Assembly (NCBI RefSeq): GCF_030997045.1
Contig: NZ_CP116899.1
Coordinates: 1,178,001 to 1,242,000 of the forward strand
Direction: 5' to 3'
Length of the DNA: 64,000 nt
DNA from: Microbulbifer sp. TB1203
GTDB taxonomy: Bacteria > Pseudomonadota > Gammaproteobacteria > Pseudomonadales > Cellvibrionaceae
Both the position numbers and the translations under genes were made by a program. The first letter of the stretch is position 1, and every line of letters begins with the position of its first letter. Below are positions 56,908 to 64,000 of this stretch, piece after piece. Below the pieces are notes generated by a model. The model did no database searches, was not told the origin of the DNA, and saw only the letters and a list, made by a program, of their open reading frames with translations.

Positions 56908-58065
56908 ATGCAAATCCTCGACCGCGAGCGGGAAACAGCGCTCGCCCCCCTATGGCGGATGCCCTTCCGCCCTCTGTTTTTGGCTGCCGCAGCATGGAGC
57001 TGTATTTGTCTCAGCCTTTGGCTTGCCGTATTACTCGGTATAGAGTTGCCTGCGCTGCGGGCGGGTTTCGCCTGGCACGTGCACGAAATGCTGTTCGGAT
57101 TTGCCGGCGCCGTAGTGGTGGGGTTCATCACAACGGCCAGTCAAAACTGGACCGGCCTGCGCGCTCCGTCCGGTGCACCGCTGGTTGTCATGTCGGGGCT
57201 CTGGCTGTTGGCGCGGCTGGGCTATGGGCTGACCGCCGTCCCGCCGTGGCTTCCAGTGATAATGGAAGCCGGCTTTTTCCTGTTTGCCGCGCTGCTGGTG
57301 GGCCGCAGGCTGCTGGCGATGCGGCAGTGGCGTAACCTGTTCGTGATCCCGGCACTGGTCGCGCTCGCCGTGTTATCCGCGTTGCACTGGTTGATGCCGG
57401 AGTGGCAGCGCCGGATAGGTGTACTGACACTGCTGCTGATCGTCAGTCTGATACTCGTATTTGGCGGTCGGGTCGTGCCCTTTTTTACCGCCAGGCGCTA
57501 CCAGATGCGCCCGCGGGACAAGATTCCTGCGCTGGAGATCGGCACTCATATCTGTGCGCTTGCCCTGTTGCTGGTGGTGGCTTTCGACCTGCCTAGAGCC
57601 GCCTGGGGCCTGCTGGCACTGGCATTGGGAATTCTGCAGCTATTGCGCTGTAGCCGCTGGCATGTCTCTCGAATCTGGCGGGAGCCCCTGCTGTGGTCCC
57701 TGCACCTGAGTTACTGGATGGTTGTGATCGGATTGTTCATGGCTTCTCTGGCCTGGCCGGGGATCGCCCCCGCGCTCGAGAGTGGGGCCTTGCACGCCTT
57801 TGCCGTCGGGGGGATCGGCGGCATGATTCTGGCGATGATCAGCCGCGTGAGTCTCGGCCACAGTGGCCGGCAGTTGCGGGCACCCGGCGTAATGCCCCTG
57901 GCTTTTGCGGCGCTGCTGGTCGCGGCGCTGGCAAGGGTTCTCTGGGCGCCGGCAACGGTCGCCTATGTCCTGGCTGTCGCTGCGTGGATTCTGGGATACG
58001 GCCTGTTCCTGGCCTGCTATATGCCGATACTGACTGCTCCGCGAGCGGATGGACAGCCTGGCTGA
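56908..58065 (+). CDS. nnrS: NnrS family membrane protein (copy 2)
   Basis: This is a second NnrS paralogue, 385 residues with about twelve hydrophobic helices. Family markers are LWRMPFRPLFLAAAAWSCI, GFAWHVHEMLFGFAGAVVVGFITTASQNWTG (His ligands), FGGRVVPFFTARRYQ and MISRVSLGHSGRQLRAPG. AAGGAG lies 10 bases before the ATG at 56908 (a GTG three bases earlier is possible). It follows narK by 124 bp. It is clearly different in sequence from copy 1 at 40737, so it is not a recent duplicate. It likely protects the nitrate-respiring cell from NO. Confidence 0.93.
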   Translation: MQILDRERETALAPLWRMPFRPLFLAAAAWSCICLSLWLAVLLGIELPALRAGFAWHVHEMLFGFAGAVVVGFITTASQNWTGLRAPSGAPLVVMSGLWLLARLGYGLTAVPPWLPVIMEAGFFLFAALLVGRRLLAMRQWRNLFVIPALVALAVLSALHWLMPEWQRRIGVLTLLLIVSLILVFGGRVVPFFTARRYQMRPRDKIPALEIGTHICALALLLVVAFDLPRAAWGLLALALGILQLLRCSRWHVSRIWREPLLWSLHLSYWMVVIGLFMASLAWPGIAPALESGALHAFAVGGIGGMILAMISRVSLGHSGRQLRAPGVMPLAFAALLVAALARVLWAPATVAYVLAVAAWILGYGLFLACYMPILTAPRADGQPG

Positions 58066-58214
58066 AGAGGGAAATGCCAGGACACTTCGGTACCGCTGTT
58101 TTCGCCGCGACGATTACCTCGTTCTCCTCCTGGTTGCCGGATTGCTCCTGTATGACGAACATGATTGGCGCGTCCAGTGACGGCCAAGTCAGTTAAGTGG
58201 TGCGGAAGGCCAAC

Positions 58215-60188
58215 ATGAAAAAATACGGTGAATTTCTCAGTCCATATTTCCTGGGTGCCTACGGGGAAAACAGCGATATTCTGGAAAAATTCCTGATCGA
58301 ATTTATACGCGACCATGTATTCTGGCGGCGAAACTTCCACCCGGAAGATGTTCCACCGATCAACCCACAGATGCAGAATAAGGTCAAGTATCGCGATGCC
58401 ATCGCGCGCATGCAGTTCGAGCTACATCAGTTGGCGGCTCGCCTGAAAAAGTCGGTGCCTGTCTTCAATCCGCGTTACGTAGGCCACATGGTGTCGGAGA
58501 CGCTGATGCCGGCACTGATTGCGCAGCAGGTGGCAACCTTCTACAACCCGAACAATGTGTCGGTGGATGCCGCAACCGTGACCATCGATATGGAATTGGA
58601 AGTGGGGCAGCAGTTTGCGCAGATGTTTGGTTTCAATACCGATGAAGAGCACTCTCCATGCGCTTGGGGTCACCTGACCAGTGGTGGCAGCAGTGCCAAT
58701 TATGAGAGTCTGTGGAATTTTCGAGCAGTAAAATTCTATTCGCTGGCGCTCGCGCGCACCTGCCGCGATCTGCGCTTGGAGCTCGCACTCGAAGATCTGG
58801 GTTGCGATATGGCTGATATCGACGACTGGCGCCTGTTCAACCTCCCTATTGATCGGCAATTGGAACTGCGCACCAGCGCTCTGGCAATGATGCCGGACGC
58901 GAGCGGGCGGCGGAAATTACTCGATGCCATAGAGGAAAGGCGCATCGAAACTCTGGGGCCGGTTGAGTTTTTCCAGCGCATGGATCTCAAGCCACCGGTA
59001 ATCCTCGCCCCGACCAGTGCCCACTACTCATGGAACAAGGCGGTCAGGATACTTGGCTTCGGCAGCCGGCAACTGATAAAAGTGCCGGTAGACGAACACA
59101 TGCGCATGGATATACCTGCGCTGCAGCGGTTGCTGGAAAAACTGCGCAGTGACCAACGTCCGGTACTGGCAGTGATCGGCGTGCTCGGCACCACTGAATT
59201 CGGCACCATTGATCCGCTGGACCAACTGTTGGCGATGCGCGAGCAGTGGCGTACAGAAGGGCTTGATTTCTGTATTCATGTCGACGCCGCTTGGGGAGGC
59301 TACCTGACGGCGATTTTCCGCGACGAGCAGGGCGCTCTGCTGCCGCGCAATGAGGTGCGCAAACATTTCACCTATTTCCCGTCGGAGTCGGTGTACCGCA
59401 GTTTCACCGCGCTTTCCCAGGTGGACTCGATTACCGTCGATCCGCACAAGATGGGCTATCTGCCGTATGGCACAGGCGGTTTCGTCTGCCGGAACCGGGA
59501 CGTCGCCAAGCTGCTGACCCAGAAGGCCGCCTACGTATTCGACGAGCAGGAAAGAGGGCCGGAACTCAATTTGAAGAATCTGGGCCAGTATGTGCTGGAG
59601 GGGTCCAAGCCCGGCGCCAATGCCGCGGCGGCCTATGTGGCACACCGGGTTTTGCCGCTGGATGCCGCGCATTTCGGTCGCCTGATGGGGCACACGATAC
59701 AGGCGTCGGAGCATCTGTACGACCACCTCCTCGCGCTCGCACAGGAGCTGAAAGATCAGGTGCACTTGATACTCCCCTTTGAACCGGATACCAATCTGAT
59801 CTGCATTGCGCTCAATCCCTGCGGTAACAACAACCCAGTGCGACAGAATGCGTTCACCCGGCGGGTGTTCGAACACCTGAAAGTGGACCCGAACAAGCCG
59901 ATACAGACCAAGGAGTTCGTAGGATCATTCACTTCGTTGTTCCGGCAAAATCTGAGCGAAGAGGTGGCACTGCGCCTGGCGGAAAACCTGGGACTGGATA
60001 GTGGTGCCTTCTGCAGCGAGGTGACGGACCCGCAGCGCCAGTCGGACAGCATGTTCGTGTTGCGCCATACCATCATGAATCCCTGGGGTATGGCCAGCAG
60101 CAACGGGCAAACTTATCTGGAAAAATACTGTGCGTTCTTGTGCAAGGTACTGCTGGAGGAGCTGCAGCGAAGCGAGTGGTGGTTTTGA
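58215..60188 (+). CDS. Tyrosine-decarboxylase-like PLP-dependent group II decarboxylase
   Basis: This 657-residue PLP enzyme has the layout of bacterial tyrosine decarboxylases (about 620 residues) rather than glutamate decarboxylase (about 460). Matches include VGHMVSETLMPALIAQQVATFYNPNNV, APTSAHYSWNKAVRILGFGSRQLIKVPVD, HVDAAWGGYLTAIF (PLP-pocket Asp) and SITVDPHKMGYLPYGTGGF (Schiff-base Lys), then LEGSKPGANAAAAYVAHRVLPL. GGAAGG lies six bases before ATG 58215. No amino-acid antiporter gene is adjacent, which is unusual for decarboxylases that work in acid defence. It sits inside the nar cluster on the narK strand. Substrate is unproven. Confidence 0.88.
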   Translation: MKKYGEFLSPYFLGAYGENSDILEKFLIEFIRDHVFWRRNFHPEDVPPINPQMQNKVKYRDAIARMQFELHQLAARLKKSVPVFNPRYVGHMVSETLMPALIAQQVATFYNPNNVSVDAATVTIDMELEVGQQFAQMFGFNTDEEHSPCAWGHLTSGGSSANYESLWNFRAVKFYSLALARTCRDLRLELALEDLGCDMADIDDWRLFNLPIDRQLELRTSALAMMPDASGRRKLLDAIEERRIETLGPVEFFQRMDLKPPVILAPTSAHYSWNKAVRILGFGSRQLIKVPVDEHMRMDIPALQRLLEKLRSDQRPVLAVIGVLGTTEFGTIDPLDQLLAMREQWRTEGLDFCIHVDAAWGGYLTAIFRDEQGALLPRNEVRKHFTYFPSESVYRSFTALSQVDSITVDPHKMGYLPYGTGGFVCRNRDVAKLLTQKAAYVFDEQERGPELNLKNLGQYVLEGSKPGANAAAAYVAHRVLPLDAAHFGRLMGHTIQASEHLYDHLLALAQELKDQVHLILPFEPDTNLICIALNPCGNNNPVRQNAFTRRVFEHLKVDPNKPIQTKEFVGSFTSLFRQNLSEEVALRLAENLGLDSGAFCSEVTDPQRQSDSMFVLRHTIMNPWGMASSNGQTYLEKYCAFLCKVLLEELQRSEWWF

Positions 60189-60313
60189 TCAGGCTGGATT
60201 TTTTGGGATTTATATCCGGTTCTCAGGCGGCCGCTTTGCAAGGACTGTGCTTTCGTTTGCCTGCGACAACGATGCCGGCTATTCGGGGCTCGGGGCGCTT
60301 GTTCGGGGACTCC

Positions 60314-60577
60314 TTAGACCAGTTTGTTGGATGCCAGCGCCGCGTGAATGCGCCGGCACATTTTGCCAAAGCGTGACACGTCTCCGAGAGTGGGCTTTTC
60401 GCCGGCATCCAGGCGGGTCTCCCATTCCTCCAGTTCCTGGTCGAGGAATTCCAGTAATTTTTTTGGGCATCCGCGGCAGGGGCCGGCACACAGCTGGCTC
60501 GCCGGCAGATGGAATGGCATGGTGCTGCGAACCTGTGAAATCAGTTCGCGCATAGCGGCGGTGGTATTCGGTTTCAC
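60314..60577 (-). CDS. Small conserved Cys-rich protein of unknown function
   Basis: This 87-residue protein has a compact conserved-looking motif CAGPCRGCPKKLLEFLDQELEEWETRL followed by GEKPTLGDVSRFGKMCRRIHAALASNKLV. Four Cys (three in the C-x3-C-x2-C cluster, one later) and an amphipathic helix suggest metal or cluster binding or a small adaptor. I recall similar short proteins in gammaproteobacteria but cannot name them. It is separated from narX's stop by 30 bp on the same strand, so it may be cotranscribed downstream of narX. Confidence 0.7.
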   Translation of the reverse strand: MKPNTTAAMRELISQVRSTMPFHLPASQLCAGPCRGCPKKLLEFLDQELEEWETRLDAGEKPTLGDVSRFGKMCRRIHAALASNKLV

Positions 60578-60607
60578 AATTCGCTCGGTTAGACGCCGCC
60601 CCGCCGC

Positions 60608-62476
60608 TCACCCGCCGGCCCCGGCAGCGTTGTTCCACAACAGCTGGCGTTCGCGGGCGTACTCGGGAATAAAAACAAAGGAAACCTCAGTGCCACCGCT
60701 TTCGCGGCGGCGGATATCCAGCCCGCCTCCCAGGTTGCTGGCGCGCTCCTGCATGATGGACATGCCGAAGTGATTGCGCTTCTCCGGCGACTCGCTGATG
60801 CCTACACCGTTGTCGCAGATACTGACCCGGATTTCCTGCCCCTCGCCCGGTGTGAGGCGGATGCTGATGTGATCGCCCCACGAATGGTACACCGCGTTTT
60901 GCGACGCCTCGCGGACCAGCTGCAACAGATGAATCTCTTCGTTGGGGGTCAGTGGGATTTCCTCCAGGTCGTAGACCAGCTCGATATTGACCTCCGGGTG
61001 TTGTTCGCGGTACTGGAAAACGGATTTTTCCAGAATGGCGCGCAGCCCTCCCTCCGCTATCTGCAGCCGGAAAGTGGTTAGCAGTTCTCGCAACTGCCGG
61101 TATGAGGCATTGAGGCCCTGCTTGAGTTCGGAGGTGATCTCCGCAACCTGGTTGCGGTCCAGCGCATCGCCGCGGTTGCAGCGGGCCAGCCTGACCACCT
61201 GGATTTTGAGATAGGAAAGGGACTGGGCCAGGGAATCGTGCAGTTCGCGGGCAATAATGCCCCGCTCGTCCATCAGCGCCACGCGCCGGTCCTGCTCGCC
61301 GCGCTCCTTCAGGGTTATCGCCGTGGTAACCGCATCGGCGAACGCGCTGAGGCGCTGTTGTTGTTCCCTCTGCAGCAGCTGGCCCTGCGGAAGGGTGCAC
61401 ACCAGGACACCGTAATTGCGTTTGTCCGCTTCCAGGGGGAAGCGATAGATCTGCTGGCCGGCGGCCTCCCTGGGGCCGGAGGCGTGTGCACAGCTGTTGC
61501 AGTTACTTTCCTGGCAGGCGTTGTTGCCGGTGCCGTGAATCAGGTGCTGGTAAGGGGTCATTCCCTCCGGCGTCATCAGGCACAGGTCGAGGTCGTGCAG
61601 TTCGGTGAGCTCGCTGAACTCCGCCAACCACTGGTCTATTTCCAATCCGTTGAGCGGACCTTCGCTGATGCGCCGCGCGAGGCGGTATTGAAAGTCGAGT
61701 ACCTCGTGGCTCTTGTGCAGCTGTGCGGTCTTGTCCCTGACCCGCGTTTCCAGTTCGCGATGTGTGCCGTCTATAACCTCACACATCCGGTTGATGGTCT
61801 GTGCCAGCAGGCCCAATTCGTCCTCGCCGTGCAGGTCGAGTTTTTGGTGGAAGTTGCCCCTGGCAATATCGCGACAGCTGGCGATCAGTTTGCGCAGCGG
61901 CTGTTCCACCGAGCGGGACAGTGAGAAGAGGGAAAAATAGACCAGTATGACGGTAGCGAATAGAGAGCCTAGCTGGACCAGGCGCAGCAACTCGACTTTG
62001 TGTTCCGCGGTGTGCTGGTAATCCAGTACCAGGGTGTCCACCCGGTCCACAAATGACTCAGCGGTGCTGAGGAGTTCGCGGTCGCTGATGCGGCTTTCCC
62101 CACTGGCGACAGATGCCAGCAACGGCAGGATATGCTGCCGCCACTCCTGGCTAACCTCGCGAAAATTCTGTGCCTCCGGCTGGTGATCGGCGGGGGAGAA
62201 TTCCGAGATGGTGGCGATATGATCCAGGCGCGCGGATATCTGTTCCGCCAGATCCTGCGTGGCCCTCTGGTCACCACTGGAGGCGGTGGCCACCGATTTG
62301 TAGGTCATGGCGCGCAGCGAGCCGGACAGGTTGACGGCGGCGGCGTCGTTTTCCGCGGCGTCGGAGATGACATAGGAGGCCACCATGGAGCCGATGGCCA
62401 CCACAACGGTGAGCAGCATCAGCACGCCGATACGGAACACAATGGATTGGCGGATGCGATTCAGTACATTGCCCAT
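60608..62476 (-). CDS. narX: Nitrate/nitrite sensor histidine kinase NarX
   Basis: NarX senses periplasmic nitrate and phosphorylates NarL. The 622-residue protein has TM1 (IVFRIGVLMLLTVVVAIGSMVA) and the P-box VNLSGSLRAMTYKSVATA (residues 48-65), which binds nitrate. It then has TM2 (LGSLFATVILVYFSLFSL), a HAMP domain and a central module with a Cys cluster (CQESNCNSC). The HPK7-type kinase carries ERGIIARELHDSLAQSLSYLKIQVV (His) and GVGISESPEKRNHFGMSIM (ATP site). ATG at 62476 has GGAG eight bases upstream. It is divergent from narG. Confidence 0.95.
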   Translation of the reverse strand: MGNVLNRIRQSIVFRIGVLMLLTVVVAIGSMVASYVISDAAENDAAAVNLSGSLRAMTYKSVATASSGDQRATQDLAEQISARLDHIATISEFSPADHQPEAQNFREVSQEWRQHILPLLASVASGESRISDRELLSTAESFVDRVDTLVLDYQHTAEHKVELLRLVQLGSLFATVILVYFSLFSLSRSVEQPLRKLIASCRDIARGNFHQKLDLHGEDELGLLAQTINRMCEVIDGTHRELETRVRDKTAQLHKSHEVLDFQYRLARRISEGPLNGLEIDQWLAEFSELTELHDLDLCLMTPEGMTPYQHLIHGTGNNACQESNCNSCAHASGPREAAGQQIYRFPLEADKRNYGVLVCTLPQGQLLQREQQQRLSAFADAVTTAITLKERGEQDRRVALMDERGIIARELHDSLAQSLSYLKIQVVRLARCNRGDALDRNQVAEITSELKQGLNASYRQLRELLTTFRLQIAEGGLRAILEKSVFQYREQHPEVNIELVYDLEEIPLTPNEEIHLLQLVREASQNAVYHSWGDHISIRLTPGEGQEIRVSICDNGVGISESPEKRNHFGMSIMQERASNLGGGLDIRRRESGGTEVSFVFIPEYARERQLLWNNAAGAGG

Positions 62477-62638
62477 AGGAAATTCTCCGCAAATACGGCA
62501 CTCATTATGCCCGACACCACTGTATTTGGTAGTACCCCCAAAAAACCGCAATGAGTCCCGCCGGTCCCTCCTCCGACCCGCGGGCCACGCCGCGCCGGAC
62601 CAGCTGCGGCCGCGGCTGCCCGGCACCGGTAATACCTC

Positions 62639-62654
62639 TACCACTTAGGGGGTA
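62639..62654. promoter_or_regulatory. NarL 7-2-7 binding site between narX and narG
   Basis: TACCACT-TA-GGGGGTA fits the convergent heptamer pair with 2-bp spacing. It lies 107 bp upstream of the narG ATG. A further heptamer (TACCCCC, 62533-62539) is found closer to narX. I saw no clear FNR box in this interval. Confidence 0.75.
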
Positions 62655-62760
62655 GGCGGTCATTTTCGCCGCGGCGGCACCCCGGTGAATTCATCTGTCG
62701 CACCTTTTATATTGCTTTCATCCACGGCAAGACACCGGCATTTTCGTCTCGGAGTAAAGC

Positions 62761-64000
62761 ATGAGCCACTTTCTGGACCGACTGAAATATTTCAAAAAAC
62801 GCAAAGAGCCTTTTGCGGACGGCCACGGTGAAAAAACCTGGGACGACCGCAGCTGGGAGGACGGTTATCGCCGCCGCTGGCAGTTCGACAAAATTGTGCG
62901 CTCCACCCATGGGGTGAACTGTACCGGCTCCTGCAGCTGGAAAATCTACGTAAAAGACGGGCTGGTCACCTGGGAGACCCAGCAGACCGACTACCCGCGC
63001 ACGCGCCCGGATCTCCCCAACCACGAGCCCAGGGGCTGCCCGCGCGGCGCCAGCTATTCCTGGTACATGTACTCGGCCAACCGCCTCAAGTACCCGAAAA
63101 TCCGCAAGCGCCTGGTACAGCTCTGGCGCCAGGCCAGGCTGCAGCACGCCGATCCGGTGGACGCATGGGCCAGTATCGTCGAAGACCCGGAAAAAGCCAG
63201 GTCCTACAAGGAGTGCCGCGGCATGGGCGGCTTCGTGCGCATCGAATGGAATGAGGTGAACGAACTGATCGCCGCGTCTAATGTGTACACCACCAAAACC
63301 TATGGCCCGGACCGGGTAAGCGGATTTTCCCCGATTCCCGCCATGTCCATGGTGTCCTACGCCGCGGGTGCCCGCTACCTGTCCCTGATAGGCGGCAACT
63401 GCCTGAGCTTCTACGACTGGTATTGCGACCTGCCGCCGGCCTCGCCGCAGGTTTGGGGCGAGCAGACCGACGTGCCGGAATCCGCCGACTGGTACAACTC
63501 CAATTACCTGATCGTGTGGGGCTCCAACGTACCCCAGACCCGGACGCCGGACGCCCATTTCCTCAGTGAAGTGCGCTACAAGGGCGCCAAGACCTGTGTG
63601 ATCACCTCGGATTATTCCGAGTGCTCCAAGTTCGGCGATACCTGGCTGGCGCCGCGCCAGGGCACCGACGCCGCCTTGGCCATGGCCTTTGGCCACGTGA
63701 TCCTGAAGGAATTCCACGTGGACAAACCCAGCGCCTACTTCACCGAGTATGTGCGCACCTACACCGATATGCCCATGCTGGTGACCCTGGAGGAAAAAGA
63801 CGGCAGGCTGGTGCAGGGGCGCTTCCTGCGCGCCTCGGATCTGGCCGACAATCTGGGCCAGGACAATAACCCGGAATGGAAAACCATTGCCGTCAACGAC
63901 GACGGCCGCCTGGTCTCCCCCAACGGGTCCGTGGGCTACCGCTGGGGCGAGCCCTCGGCAAAGGAAGGGCAGGGCAAGTGGAACCTCGAGCAGCGGGATG
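62761..64000 (+). CDS. narG: Respiratory nitrate reductase alpha subunit NarG (3' partial)
   Basis: NarG is the molybdenum subunit of cytoplasm-facing nitrate reductase. The first 413 residues are present and the gene runs off the window. It has the FS0-cluster ligands His and three Cys (HGVNCTGSCSWKIYV ... GCPRGASYSWYMYSANR), and YLIVWGSNVPQTRTPDAHF with the Asp that ligates Mo. VTCVITSDYSECSKFGDTWLAPRQGTDAALAMA-type residues are also visible, read as KTCVITSDYSECSKFGDTWLAP. GGAG precedes the ATG by about seven bases. It is expected to continue to narHJI beyond the window. Probably regulated by NarL at 62639. Confidence 0.97.
   Translation, partial: MSHFLDRLKYFKKRKEPFADGHGEKTWDDRSWEDGYRRRWQFDKIVRSTHGVNCTGSCSWKIYVKDGLVTWETQQTDYPRTRPDLPNHEPRGCPRGASYSWYMYSANRLKYPKIRKRLVQLWRQARLQHADPVDAWASIVEDPEKARSYKECRGMGGFVRIEWNEVNELIAASNVYTTKTYGPDRVSGFSPIPAMSMVSYAAGARYLSLIGGNCLSFYDWYCDLPPASPQVWGEQTDVPESADWYNSNYLIVWGSNVPQTRTPDAHFLSEVRYKGAKTCVITSDYSECSKFGDTWLAPRQGTDAALAMAFGHVILKEFHVDKPSAYFTEYVRTYTDMPMLVTLEEKDGRLVQGRFLRASDLADNLGQDNNPEWKTIAVNDDGRLVSPNGSVGYRWGEPSAKEGQGKWNLEQRD

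Noticed and set aside
62707..63717. 336-codon minus-strand open frame opposite narG
   Set aside because: It is antisense to narG, which has all its cluster and Mo ligands; no domain is recognised.

Overview
The window is about 60% GC chromosomal DNA of a gammaproteobacterium capable of anaerobic, nitrate-linked metabolism. Gene order from purB through cysG (purB-hflD-mnmA ... icd-cspD-clpS-clpA-infA-bpt-aat-trxB-ftsK-lolA-rarA-crcB-serS-cysG) is the Pseudomonas-type arrangement. Together with TonB receptors and abundant intergenic palindromes it suggests the Pseudomonadales/Cellvibrionales area, possibly a Microbulbifer-like marine genus. The genus is an inference; no rRNA is present.

Layout. 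1-4,000: a 5'-truncated arylamine N-acetyltransferase, a flavodoxin-like reductase, an orphan CheR-type methyltransferase, a DUF7931-like protein and the ribosomal-protein hydroxylase RoxA. 4,000-24,000: a housekeeping block covering purine synthesis, tRNA thiolation, rRNA pseudouridylation, isocitrate dehydrogenase, cold shock, a complete bacterial N-degron set (clpS, clpA, bpt, aat), thioredoxin reductase, FtsK, LolA, RarA, fluoride channel, SerRS and siroheme synthase. 24,000-37,200: accessory metabolism, with a penicillin-acylase-type hydrolase, a TonB-dependent receptor, a five-copy 73-bp tandem repeat, egtBD (ergothioneine), a di-heme peroxidase-like protein, a YheT-type hydrolase and malic enzyme. 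37,200-39,800: a small insertion with a tyrosine recombinase divergent from a KfrA-like coiled-coil DNA-binding protein, next to a decayed transporter tail. 39,800-64,000: an anaerobiosis, NO and nitrate region.

In the last region nsrR, nnrS, a DUF454 gene and a sirB-like gene lie divergent from a ric(ytfE)-norB operon. The shared promoter region carries two NsrR-type palindromes and a perfect FNR/Anr box. It is followed by trhP, an SpoIIAA-like gene, fnr/anr, hemN, nrdG, nrdD, moeA, narL, narK, a second nnrS, a tyrosine-decarboxylase-like gene, a small Cys-rich protein, narX and the start of narG. FNR-type boxes (TTGAT-N4-ATCAA or close) precede ric-norB, the SpoIIAA-like gene, hemN and nrdD. 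NarL-type 7-2-7 sites precede narK/narL and narG. Siroheme, heme (HemN), molybdenum cofactor (MoeA) and anaerobic dNTP synthesis (NrdDG) are therefore grouped with the respiratory genes they support.

The most unusual item is the class III ribonucleotide reductase. The 591-residue NrdD has no N-terminal ATP-cone and ends just after its zinc motif. The glycyl-radical loop (RVMGYHRPV) is encoded by a separate 56-codon gene with its own strong Shine-Dalgarno, 56 bp downstream, so the enzyme appears to be split between its catalytic barrel and its radical-bearing tail.
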